Of a stretch of 46,383 bases of DNA, positions 10,392-21,579 are shown piece after piece; the first letter of the stretch is position 1; every line of letters starts with the position of its first letter. A program made the translations under genes and the position numbers. Source of the DNA: Brachionus koreanus (lineage: Eukaryota > Rotifera > Eurotatoria > Ploima > Brachionidae); contig PJRA01000314.1 of assembly GCA_016987375.1 (NCBI GenBank), forward strand, positions 509,135-555,517. The letters are read 5' to 3'. The notes under the pieces were generated by a model, which was not told the DNA's origin, ran no database searches, and worked only from the letters and a program-made list of their open reading frames with translations.

Positions 10392-11402
10392 ATGTACTTT
10401 ATTTTATTAGGATATTTTTTTCTATGTTTTCTTTATCTAATTTTTTTTATAAAAAAAATATGGCTTTACTAAATGATATTAAATTGCGTTAAGGATGCAA
10501 CAATATCAAGTTTAATTATCAATAAATATGAAGTAACCAAATCTTGTCTAGTTGAGTTTGAAAATTCTAAAATAAATGAATTAGTTATTTGGAGTGACAA
10601 TAGTTTATCACTAAATGAGATGGTTTTTTGGTTAGAAAAATTCAAAATTGAAGCCAAAAATCTGATTTTGCACGTATACAGTTTTCAAATAAGTTCAGCA
10701 TGTGTTCCTGGATCTCTAATTGAAAATAAATGCTTTAAAAGGGTTGAATCAGACGTTAGTGATTTAAATTATTTAGAAAATAATGCATTTTCTTATTTTA
10801 GCATTTTCTTAAAGGAATAGAAATTTTAAAAATTAAGTCTAATTCGATATGTGAATGCAATGATGGGTTATTTGGTGGTTTATTTACTTTAAAAATGCTT
10901 TCCATTCAAACTAAAGAGGCTTTTAGCAGTATAAAATATTCAAAAAAAAGATTTCCGTTTGTTTTAAGATTAGAGTATTTAAATGATTTGATTAAATTAG
11001 AAATTTTGCACATGTCGAAATTTTTTATTCATCATATCGAAGATTTTACTTTTAAACGACTGCATAAATTGGTAGAAATAGATCTCTCACGAAATAAAAT
11101 CGAAAACATATTCGAAAACACTTTTAAAGGTAATTTTTAATTTTTTTTTTCTATTTTAGAATTTATTTTCTAAAGGCTTAATTTGTTTGGAAAAATTAAA
11201 CTTATCAAAAAATTCAATTGTTTCAATACATAAAAACGCTTTTGAGGATTTGCAAAACTTGAAACACATCGATTTAAGTTACAACAATATCAGAATTATA
11301 TTCCAAGAAACCTTCGCTAGCTTAAAAAATTTAATTTTCTTGAATTTAAAAGAAAACCCAATGAATCATTATGCTGTTGCTGAATGCACAATTATGCAGT
11401 AG
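10392..11402 (+). pseudogene. Leucine-rich-repeat protein gene, broken or mis-split
   Basis: An ATG at 10392 opens a hydrophobic stretch (MYFILLGYFFLCFLYLIFF) that looks like a signal peptide, but TAA at 10470-10472 ends it. The same frame goes on with 115 codons from 10473. Near 10800 it must shift by one base to continue with SNSICECNDGLF and an LRR run. A 46-bp intron (11130-11175, GT..AG) then joins FENTFKG to LICLEKLNLSKNSI without breaking the repeat. At least four repeats follow the LxxLxxLxLxxNxI pattern (EIDLSRNKI, KLNLSKNSI, HIDLSYNNI, FLNLKENPM). It ends at 11402 with no capping domain or membrane anchor. Either it is a pseudogene, or undetected introns remove the stop and the shift. 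Confidence 0.6.
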
Positions 11403-12109
11403 AAAAACACAAAGTAGAAGCTCTTTTCCGAAACTCCTTTCATATAAGCATGAATAAAATTTATTCTAGGGGTGGTCAAACAAAAATACTTGGAATATAA
11501 AATATAAATTTTAATATTTTAGCAAAGAAAATAATAAAAATATGACATAAAACTGATTTTTTGATTTTTGATTCCTGAACAAAAAGTATAAATTATATAC
11601 TTTTTTTACTTTTATGATTTACATATTTATATAATGAGAAAAAAAATTTTTTTTTTTTTTTATTTTTAAAAAAGTTTTCTTATTGAGGCTTTTTTTTGCT
11701 CACTTTTGAGTGGTATCAAATTTGATGTATTTGGTCTTTCCTGAGGACAAAAGCTTTTTCTGATATTTTTGATAAAAATTTTTTTTTAGTTTTCGCGTTT
11801 GTCTAGACTTGTCTTTTGTCTTTTCGTGAATGCATACTGGACTTCCTTTCCTGCAAAATTGCTAAATATACTTCCGTATATTCGGATGACTCAGTGCTCT
11901 TTTGATTGAAATAAAAATGATATATACTTTAATAAAATAAAGTTAAAATTATTAGATAAAAGTTAGTAGTATGAACTTTCATAACAAAATTTTATATTGA
12001 AATATTTCAAATGTTTCAATACTTGAGCTGAATAAATTAAAAAATTAACTAATCTATTTGAAAAAAATATTGCCGCGCTAACATTCAAAAATTTTTTTTT
12101 AATCTTGGA
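11403..12109. other. Intergenic region, no gene seen
   Basis: AT-rich, with a moderately more complex stretch at 11740-11910 that has no recognisable coding potential. Confidence 0.55.
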
Positions 12110-12664
12110 ATGAAATTAAAGCAAATAAACAAGAACAGGATTATAGAGAATACAGTAACCAATTTTTGGATTAAAACAAGCTCGATTGCTATCGTTAGTG
12201 CATCGGTTGCATACGGAGTTTACATTTAGTGAGTAGAAAATTGATTTGATTGTTAATTAAACATGATCTCTTTCAGCTTAAACAACAATTCTTTTGTGAA
12301 TCGATTCATCAACAAATCAAGAGAGTTTATAGATCGATTCGAACGAAAACAAGTCCAATTTAGAAACAAACCACGTAAGTTGTGCTTTTAAAAATTTAAG
12401 CAGATACTTGGTTATTTTTTTGTGCATATAAAAGTTGCCCAACACGCCTATCAAAACTATTTGAAAGAGAAGAAAATTTACAATCAAGAGCTAGAAGAGG
12501 AGACAAAAAGACGCTTGCTGGAAATCTGCTCAAAAGGCCAGCCTTTAAAACAAGAGGAAGTCAAAACTTCCCAAGTTAACGAACAGGCAGCAACTAAAGA
12601 TCAACAACAAAGTCTTAAAAATAAAATTATTTACTATTTAACTTTGGGATACAAAAAATATTAA
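12110..12664 (+). CDS. Small single-pass membrane protein of unknown function (3 exons, 148 aa)
   Basis: Exons 12110-12228, 12277-12374 and 12435-12664 join in phase across two short introns (48 and 60 bp) with donors GTGAGT and GTAAGT and AG acceptors, giving 148 codons plus stop. The agreement of phase at both junctions and the strong donors support the model. The product has a basic N-terminus (MKLKQINKNRIIENTV), one hydrophobic segment at about residues 21-40 (IAIVSASVAYGVYIYL), a basic stretch, then a charged helical tail (NQELEEETKRRLLEI). Topology resembles small inner-mitochondrial or peroxisomal anchored proteins, but I cannot name a family. Its stop lies 2 bp before the SLX4 ATG, so the two genes probably overlap in transcript or share one. 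Confidence 0.65.
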
Positions 12665-12666
12665 TT

Positions 12667-15600
12667 ATGGACGAAACTTTTGATGAATTTAGGGAAAATT
12701 TTAAACAAATTAAAGAAAAAAGACAACATCAAGCACAAATTTCAAAATTTCTAACTCCATCTCAATCAAATAATGACGATTCAACAAAAAATTCAACCAC
12801 TGGAACATGCTCAAAGCTTTCATTTAAAAATTTGGATCAAACAGTTGATATACCCAAGAGCCAAGAGTTTAAAAGACAAAAAAGCTTAAACGACTCAAAA
12901 TCTGATATTTCAAAGTATTTTTCAAAAAATGACCAGCTCAATTGTCCAGTTTGTTCATACAATTTATCAAAACTTGTTGAAACTGAGCGTGAAAAACATG
13001 TTAATCAATGTTTAGATCGAAAAAGCTATTTGAGTTATGAATACAAACCAGCAAACAAATTTAAACGAAACGAAAGCAAAGAATCAGCTGAGCCAAAAGA
13101 GTGTGTTAACCAAAATAAGCTTAAAAGTAGTCCGAATGAAACACAGCAAAAACAAAACGAATCATTGCTTAAAGATGCCGTTCCAAATTGTCCTATTTGT
13201 GGCAAAGTTTTACACAACTTTAATGTTAATCTTTTGTTTATCTTTTTTTGATAAATAAAATCTAAAGCTTTGAATTTAGCTTTTTTAATTTTTCATTAAT
13301 CAAATTTTGTTGTTATTCTATGTCAATGACCCAAAATTGTTTTAGCTATAATTTTAAAAGCTATAGCTAATACATAAGTTCAAAGCTTGAATTTTCTTTT
13401 ATTGTTGGTTAATTTTTTTAATTTCAGATCCGTCAGAATCATTTGAAAAAGTGTTCTCAAGTATTTCACATAAGAACTGAGAGCTTGGTCGAGTTGGTTC
13501 GCAAACAAAAAGAAAAAATTGATCTCGAAATATCAAAAGGTCTTATTCCATCGGATGTATAGTATGACTATTAATTTACATATTTAGATTATTAAGCTTA
13601 TCTCTATAAAGCATACCTAAAGCTAAAAAGCAGGAGAAAAAGGCCAAAACAGGCAATAGAGTCATCAAACTCGAGCAGCCCAAGAGCAAAAATGACGAGC
13701 AACTACAAATAGCCATTGCTTTGTCCAATTCACTCAATCCTGCAGAAGATTGTCCAAAACAAGCTGAAATAAAACTATTTAAGTGTCAAAAAAAAAATGA
13801 AAAAAAGTAATTTTTAAATTTTTATTCTAATATTGGCTTGATTTTTGCTTAGAGGCATTTATGAATCAGCTTTGTTGTTAGTTGATGATGAAACTCGGAC
13901 AGCCAATTTGTCAACTAAATTCGCAGATTTGCTAGAAAAACAGATTAAATACGACAATGAGATTGTAGAAAAAACAACATTTTTTGTCAAAACAAAGTTT
14001 AAAGCGGACAATAATTATTTGTGGAATAAATGCAAGTATTTCAAAGAAAGTGAAGACAATTTTTATGTACAAGCATTTTTGCAAACTGGACGTTTCACTG
14101 TTGGACACCAAGTTTTTATTGACAAAACTGATCAAGTATGATAAAATTTTATATCAATTAATTTTCTGAAAAATATGATTTCACTACGAAATTTAATACA
14201 TATGTGGTGAACTTAATAAATGCATAGAATTTTTTTTTTAAATAGATTTAAAAGATGTTATAATCTAAAAAAAATAAAAATCTTTCCTTTAATTTTTCGA
14301 AAATGTTTACATACTTTTAAAAAATTGAATATAAGTTAAAACTATTATTTAATTAGCAACTCGAAACTTTTCTCCTACATGTATACAGTGCAATAAGTCT
14401 AAATTAATAATAATAACATTTATTCAGTAAAAAACACAAGGGTGAAGAAATGAAAAAATAAATGAATAAAATAAATAAAAAAAAGTAAAGTTTTATCTTT
14501 CTATCTAAATTCAAAAATTTAAAATAAAGTGTTTACATGATTGTGTTAGTCACTCATAATTGTATCATGTTGAATTAAAAGAAATACTAAAATCAATTGT
14601 TAAAACAAGTTTTATAGCAATTTGATAAATAGGTATACATATTTTTTTTTTATTTTTTTTCCAATTAAAATAAAAGATAGATAGATACAAATTATTTGTC
14701 TTATAAATCATAGATTAAAATGGAGATAGTTTAACTCAGAAAAAGAATCCATTACAAAATTTTAAATAAATAAATAAAAAAACCAACTTCATATACAAAA
14801 TTAAATTGAATAAAATTTTTTCAAGGAAAAATTCTCCAACATCGAAGTAATCAACACTCAAACTGCTTATTTACTTGCCGATCTAAACGATCACACTCAA
14901 GTATATTTTTGAAATTTTGAGATATTTTTTTTTAATTTTTCTCAACAAAAAAAAAGGAAAATATATCCATTTATCTAACTCAAAGCCAGTGTCAATTTAA
15001 TCAAACTCAACAAGGCTATCAAACTTTAAATTCAATTTGTGAATCCAGTCAAGTAGATCAATCACAACAAGAAAATCAAGTAGTTACAGAAAACAATTCA
15101 GAAACCATTTTAAAAAAAGAAAATATTAAAATTCACATTGAACAAGAAATACAAGAGAATAAAAAAATTGAATCTAGTTGTTTTCAATTAGAGGAAGAAA
15201 TAAACAAAGAAAGTGTCGATTGTGTGAATGGTGAAGAGAATGAAATGGACCAAAGTCAAACTCGAGATAAACCAAATTTGAATTTTTTGCTTGAAGAAAC
15301 AATATTTGAGCCGAACGATTCAATAAATGATGATAATGGTCTAAATGATCAGGCTATTTTCATTGATGAAACACACTTATCAGGCTCATCAAATCACAAG
15401 ACCAATTTGAATGATAATCAAGATTTAGTCAGTGAAGGATCCGAGATCTCTAGTGACAAAAATTCAAATATTTTAGACCAAAATATAATGGATGAAAGTC
15501 AAGAAGAAATGGAAAATCATGTGGACAAAATAATCGAAACTGAGTCTAATCCAGTCGAGATTTTGATAAGTGATGATAGCGAACAAGCTAAAGAAAACAA

Positions 15601-18281
15601 AAAAAGAAAATCAATTGATATCATTGAGCTTAATGATAGTTCAATTTCACAAAGTCCAAAAAAATTTGAAAAAAATAAAAAATTTAAGCTGGATTTGAAC
15701 ATGCTTGACGAAGAAATAGAGATTATTTGTGACCAGTCAGTTTGTAATAAATCGCCAAAAGAAATAGCTAAAGAAAACAATGATGATAGTTCTTTGTCTT
15801 CTTTGCCCAGTCTTGATGCTAACATGCAAATCGAATTGGATACAAATGAAAATAAACTTGATTCAAATAAAAATGAAGAAAGAGACGTTCTTGAATTGTT
15901 GGAAAAATCTCAATTTGAATTAAATCAGCCTAATGATGATGCTTTAGGTAAATTTTTCAGTTCTGTTCTAATTTATAACACCATTTGGGATTTTATTTTC
16001 TTGATTTTAATCTTTTTTTTTTAATTTTTTTTGCCTATTTAAAAATTTACAGTCTTTTTTATCATTTCTTAAGAGCTAAGTTACAAAATTCAAACAATTT
16101 ACAAACATGACTGAAAAAAAAATAAAAGCAACTGTTTTTGTTAATCTTCGTGATTCTAGGTGTATACGCTAGAATTTTTAATTTTTTTTTAAATTTCACT
16201 TCTCTTTAGGAATAAAAATTTCCACTTTCAATAAACATATAATACAGCGTGTTTAAAAACAAATGAAGATATAAGTATTATTGTCTAATCTTTAAAACTA
16301 AAAAGGTAAAAAGTCCCTCAATTGATAAAATTTGAGTATCTTATATAGGATAGTGTATCAATTGAAAATTGGTAACATCAGTTGGATTACCAAAAATAAG
16401 GACTCAAAATAATAATTAAAATTCAAGTTTAATTTAAAACATATTTTAAATTTTTATTTAAGTTTTTAATTGAAACGTTCTATTCTACATATTTCCCTTT
16501 CGAGAAAAAATTCCAATTTTAATTTTATTCTTCTATATCCCTTGTTAGCGATTGAGTTTCATAGATTTGTTTTAGTAGTTCTGTAAGAGGAATTTCATTG
16601 TTGTTTTCAATTAACTCAACTGTTTAGGTGATTTATTTTATTAATGAATTTAATTTTAGTGAATCTGAACAATGGTTTTATAATTATGGTAAAAAAATAC
16701 AGTGAAAAAACCAAAAATTTATTAATCAAAATGGAATAGGCCTAAATCTGATTTCTTCTATTATATTTATCACTATTTGTGATATAATTTTTTCAATATA
16801 CTTCTGTTATTTCTGAAAACTGTATCATTTACTCTACATTTAATCAAAAGCTGATTTTTGATGATTTTTCTTTTGATCTTTTTCTTTTTTTAAATCAACT
16901 GAATATATTATTTGACTGTCATGATCAAATTTTAAATAACTTATATTTGAAAACATATTGTTAAGCACGTTTTATTTCACATATAGTTTTTATAGATACA
17001 AATATTTGAAAAAAAAAAGCTTCTTTTTAAAATTGTAAATTGAATTAAAAAAATTTTCATTGCGAAAAAAAATTTTTATTTTTGTTTTCCCAAAATCTAT
17101 TTATTTGTACTAAAGATGAAGTTTGGAAAAATTTTGGTGATGACCAGTTGGACTGTCAGCTTACATTTGCAAATGAAACAAATGATAATTGGCAATCAGA
17201 TCTAATCAAAGAAATAGTTGATCCAATTATTGAAATAAAAGAGCCTAAATCAGATCAAAATCCAGCTTCCAACAATGATTCAGATGCTGAAATTTGTGAT
17301 TTCATCGATAATTATTCAGAAAAGTCCAAAAGTTCTAGAAAAAAGTCAAACAATTCAACTCTAGATGAGGAAGATTTGGATGCATTTGTTTTTGAAAAAG
17401 AACCTTCATGTTTAAAAAATGCCAAATTTAATAAAAGTGATGCTTTAAAAAATTTACCAAATTTTTCCTCAATGGCTACGCCTGATTTGAAGAGTGAATT
17501 GAAAAAATATGGAGTCAAAGCATTGCCCAAGAAACAGGCAGTAAAGAAGCTGACCGAAATTTATGAGTTTACATCTCGTAAGGAAAACAAAATTTCGTTC
17601 AAAAGAAGCCACAGCTGCATGGATTTTAAAACAAGCTCAACAAATATGAAAAATTCAAGTTCATTTAATCAAATTGCTTCAAAAAAACAAGTGGAGAACT
17701 CAAATTTAAATAATTGCAAAGATGACTTGGACTCGATGGCAAAAATAATGAATCTCGAATCACTTGGAACACAAAAAAATAAGAAAAAAACTCTTAAAAA
17801 AACTGTGTCAGACTTGGGCGCATGTCGTCCTAGTCAGCCAGCATTGAGTTCACAATCAGGTTTCGTCAAGATAGGTGGCAAAAAAAATAAAAATCTCGAG
17901 ATGACTTTGGATGAAGTTATGCTTGATTTGGTGGATGAGGAAAATGACGATGAAACAAGTGAAGCTTCTGAGTCGAGTGCATCTCAGAAGAAAAGCGGAA
18001 ATTTGTTAAAAGAAAAAGTGAAAAAATCACTAAACGAAGAGGAAACTAGAAAGCATGTTTCTAGTGTTATAAAATCAGATAACAATTTATATTTAAAAAT
18101 TCTTAATTATGAACCATTAGATTACGAATTTTTTTTTACATCTTTGCAGACAAGTCTCGCACCTAGAAAGTGTAACAATAAAATTCTTATGAAAGTTCTT
18201 GATGAATTTTGTGTTACTTTTACTTTGAAAAATTTAAATACTAGAGGTGCGTCCAAATTAAAATCAAAGAAAAAGCATTAA
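12667..18281 (+). CDS. SLX4: SLX4 structure-specific endonuclease scaffold (7 exons, 1133 aa)
   Basis: SLX4 holds the SLX1 nuclease (and XPF and MUS81 in vertebrates) to cut Holliday junctions and crosslinks. Exons: 12667-13224, 13428-13561, 13612-13806, 13853-14135, 14826-14900, 14957-15947 and 17116-18281; all junction phases agree. Two UBZ4 ubiquitin-binding fingers are visible: CPVC...REKHVNQC at residues 93-118 and CPIC...RQNHLKKC at 175-205, the second split by intron 1. EQLQIAIALSNSL near 260 matches a short conserved SLX4 helix. A SAP-like domain (TPDLKSELKKYGVKALPKKQ) lies near 865-905. The C-terminal SLX1-binding domain (LYLKILNYEPLDYEFF ... VLDEFCVTFTL) lies near 1065-1120. I see no BTB domain. 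The acidic, disordered middle (exon 6) is as in the family. Confidence 0.88.
14136..14825 (+). other. SLX4 intron 4 (690 bp)
   Basis: This is an unusually long intron for the locus. It is pure AT-rich sequence with GTATGA at the donor and TTTTTTCAAG at the acceptor. No ORF or repeat element was recognised inside. Confidence 0.6.
15948..17115 (+). other. SLX4 intron 6 (1168 bp)
   Basis: It runs from donor GTAAAT after 'GAT GCT TTA G' to acceptor TACTAAAG before 'AT GAA GTT TGG'. No further exon with matching phase could be seen in it. If one exists, the protein is longer than 1133 aa. Confidence 0.6.
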
Positions 18282-19326
18282 GTTTTTAAAAAATTTTCAG
18301 CCAGAAATAAATTCGCAATAAATTTTTTTGATTTTAAATTTTTTTTTATTTGATAATTAAATTAAATAAAGCCAAAAAATTAAAGATTGACTTATAAATA
18401 AATTTATTTATTTATTTAAACTTTAAAATATGTATCTATTGTCTACTATTTTTCTTTCAAATGAATAACCTCAAATTGTTAATCAGCATAAATCCGTTCT
18501 AAGGAAAGAATTTATCTCAAAATTAAATACAATTCGAACAAAAATTCTTCCTTTTTAGATAAATTAAAATTTAGCAAAATAAAAAGCATAGAAAAAATTC
18601 AACAACAAAATGCAACATTCTTGGTTGCATCTTTTTTTGCATATTAATATTTTTCTTATGTAAAAAAAGACAAAAAATGTGATTTAAATTGATTATTGAT
18701 ATATTTTTCAAAAATGAAAGAAATCAAAATTTTTTATTTTGTATAAAAATGCTATTTTGGAATGTAATAATTTTTTATTAACCTAAAAAGGTTAATACAT
18801 TGAAATTTAATAATTAACTATCAATTTAAATACTTCATGATCAACTCTTTGAATTTAAATGATAGTTTGAATTGAGCATAAATTTCAAGATTCCTATATG
18901 ATTAAAAACAAAGTATTTTTTTCTGTCTAAGAACAAAAATATCAACTAGAAGAAACAAATTATTTAGAAGTTTTGCAATAAAAAGATCCCAAGACCAAAT
19001 GAATGAACGAAAAGCTTGATTGAATACCAGGAAAATGTGGAAAATGTCAAAAAACACGAAAAAAAAAGTGAGGAAGACTTAAACTTAAACAAAAGATTTT
19101 AAAAATCCTGAAAATACTAAATTTTTAATTTAATTTGTAATTAGCTTGATGCCATTTAAAAAAAAAAAGTTATAAATAAAATAAATTTTATCTATGAAAA
19201 TTATCAAAGACAAAATTTTGTGCCCTAATTAAATTAATGAGCAAATTAAAATTTTCATTTAAAATTAGTAATTTAAAAATTAATGTTAAATAATAAAATA
19301 AATTTTTTGAATTTTCTTGGAATAAA
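18282..19326. other. Intergenic region between SLX4 and TTC1
   Basis: No gene seen. Several AATAAA hexamers follow the SLX4 stop, the nearest at about 18305. The rest is AT-rich without repeats I can define. Confidence 0.55.
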
Positions 19327-20233
19327 ATGAGCCTAAAAGACGAAAATTCGGATAACGAATTCTATGACGCTTGCGAAAACCTAGAGAAAGCTTCCGATGA
19401 GGAAGAATTTGTTTCAATAAAGCCTGCTCAAAATGACCAAGAACAATCAAGCAATGAGACTGAGAAAAAGTTTGTTCCTCTACACGAAGAACTTAATCAA
19501 AAAATGAATTTAGCCAAAGAGAAAATAAAAGAAGAATATGACGATGATGAAATTACTGAGATTAAACAAGACGATGATCCATTTTTTGTTGATGAAAATC
19601 TACTTCAAAATGAACAATTGTCTGAAGAAACAAAACAGCAGAGACTTAATGAAGCCTTGGAATACAAAAAAAATGGAAACGATTTGTACAAACAAGATAA
19701 ATTTATGGAAGCTTTAGATTTTTACACAAAAGCATTAAGAGTATGTCCATTGGACTTTGCCAAAGATCGCTCTGTTTTCTACTCAAATCGTTCAATTTGC
19801 TTTCTTAAACTGGTAAAGTACATTTTTTTAACAATTAATCTAGATTTTTTTTCGGTTATTATTTTTATTTTTTTAGCAAGATAATGATAGATGTGTAGCT
19901 GAATGCTCCAAGTCGTTAGAATTAGATCCAACGTTCATCAAACCATTGATTAGACGAGCCGAGTGTTATCAATCAATGGATAAATTGGATGAATCGCTTG
20001 AAGATTACAAGAAATTGGGCGAATTGGAACCACATAACAATTCACACAAGGCCAAACAAGTCGAATTGGAAGTAAAAATTAAAGAAAGAAACGAAAAGCT
20101 GAAAGAAGAAATGATGGGCAAGCTCAAAGATTTGGGCAATATGGTCTTAAAACCATTTGGTCTTTCAACACAAAATTTTCAATTTGTTCAAGATCCCAAC
20201 ACTGGTTCATATTCTGTTAATTTTAAAAAATAA
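19327..20233 (+). CDS. TTC1: Tetratricopeptide repeat protein 1 (TTC1), 2 exons, 280 aa
   Basis: Exons 19327-19812 and 19877-20233 flank a 64-bp phase-0 intron. The first 100 residues are acidic (DENSDNEFYDACENLEK...DEEEFVS), as in TTC1. Three TPR units follow: about residues 108-141 (EYKKNGNDLYKQDKFMEALD), 142-175 (spanning the intron) and 176-210 (LIRRAECYQSMDKLDESLED). The end, with LKDLGNMVLKPFGLST and a C-terminal QDPNTGSYSVNF, is diagnostic of TTC1. Family members are about 290 aa, so the gene is full length. TTC1 is a cytosolic TPR adaptor reported to bind chaperones and signalling proteins. AATAAA at 20244-20249 is a suitable poly(A) signal. Confidence 0.9.
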
Positions 20234-20327
20234 TTTTATATAAAATAAATTAAAATAACAAAATATGTTCATTTATCACATTAAAGAGTTGGTCAAATTA
20301 TATTAATTGATAAAAGATTGCAATATA

Positions 20328-21069
20328 ATGGGTGTAGAATAAAAAATGGCACAAAATTAATTTTATCATAAAAAGATTTTTATAAATCTAAGACTTTAAA
20401 ACTTTTTTTTTTAAATTATAACTCAACCATCCTATTTTGTAAAAATGATATCACTTAAGGTATTGAACTCCATGACGAAGTATGACATCGAGCCTACAGC
20501 GAAAACTCTTGGCTTGTCTTGTCAAACCTCTGGGTAGATATTGCTCAGGCAAACGCGAGTTTTGTTTTGAGTTGCCTAGGATTTTTTGCTTTCCAATCAC
20601 CCTCATAATGCTTTCAATTTTCCCCAAAAATCTTCTATTGGTCGTATTTTATTTGAGCTTGCTAGATAAACATCTTTGGCAGCATACATTTATAATTCTG
20701 TCCCATTTTACCATTATGAGATGATGCTAACTCAGGCCAAAATACATAATTGCCATCCTGATAATATTCTTTAATCATGGTTCAAGTCATTTCTTAATAC
20801 ACTTTCTAGACATCTTGATTGATCGTTAAACCACTAGCTACAAAATATAGCTCGCTTTTCCGCGCTGTGAAATAACCTACCAGACCATTAATTTTTCTTC
20901 AACATTTTTTAATAATAACTTATCGAAAATTCAACTTTTTGAAATAATTTTTTTTATTTTAAAGCTAGGATCAATCTGATTTTAAATTTGAAAAAAATCG
21001 GAAAAGGTCCTGTCCACTAATAGAGTAAATTAAACTTAACCATTTGTGCCATTTTTTTTCTACACCCGT
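20328..21069 (-). mobile_element. Decayed Tc1/mariner element with ACGGGTG-type ends
   Basis: The ends are inverted repeats of about 26 bp: left A(T)GGGTGTAGAA... with ATGGCACAAA, right the mirror ending CTACACCCGT, with one or two differences. The left end follows a TA (20326-20327), the usual target site; the right TA is lost. Inside, the minus strand keeps two catalytic landmarks of a DDE transposase: WPELAS (about 20715-20745) and RPIEDFWG (about 20622-20645). Stops and deletions remove the rest, and the first third of the transposase is absent. The relic is 742 bp against 914 bp for the better copy at 25356. Confidence 0.8.
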
Positions 21070-21579
21070 TTTTCTACATTTAATATTTTTTCCAAAATTT
21101 TATTTTTTTGAAAAAATAACTTGCATTGTCAAAATTAAAACTTTACTTTGACTTTTGACCAATTCTTTTACATTATTTATTCAAAAAAAAATTAATTAAA
21201 GTAATTTTAAAAATCAAAAAATAATTTTTAAAAAATTTTGAAAATTCTCAATTTTTTTTCTCTTCTGTTAAGTAAATAATTATCTATAAAAACAAAAACA
21301 AATAGATTTAAATTTTTTAAATCCTAATGCTAAGTTTATTTTGTTCTATATTAACACTTAGTACTGGTTAACCAATCTCGATTGGATTAACATTTTTAAA
21401 AATATCATGGCATCCTTTCGTTTAAAAATTTCTATAAGCCTAACAACCATTCCTTCTATTATTCAAATGCAAAATTTTAAACTTCAATAACATTTTAAAA
21501 TTTTAATGTTATTTTTATTTAACATTAAAATTTATGAATAAAAGTGTCGTGATTGAAAATTTTTCCTGAAGAAAATAGG
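21070..21579. other. Intergenic region upstream of the MOXD1-like gene
   Basis: AT-rich. ACTTTGACTTTTGACCAA near 21147 is the reverse complement of a segment near 23117 inside the next gene's first intron (17-18 bp), so one small repeat family has members in both orientations here. Confidence 0.45.

Noticed and set aside
20482..20724. 80-codon plus-strand ORF after TTC1
   Set aside because: Antisense to the mariner transposase remnant.
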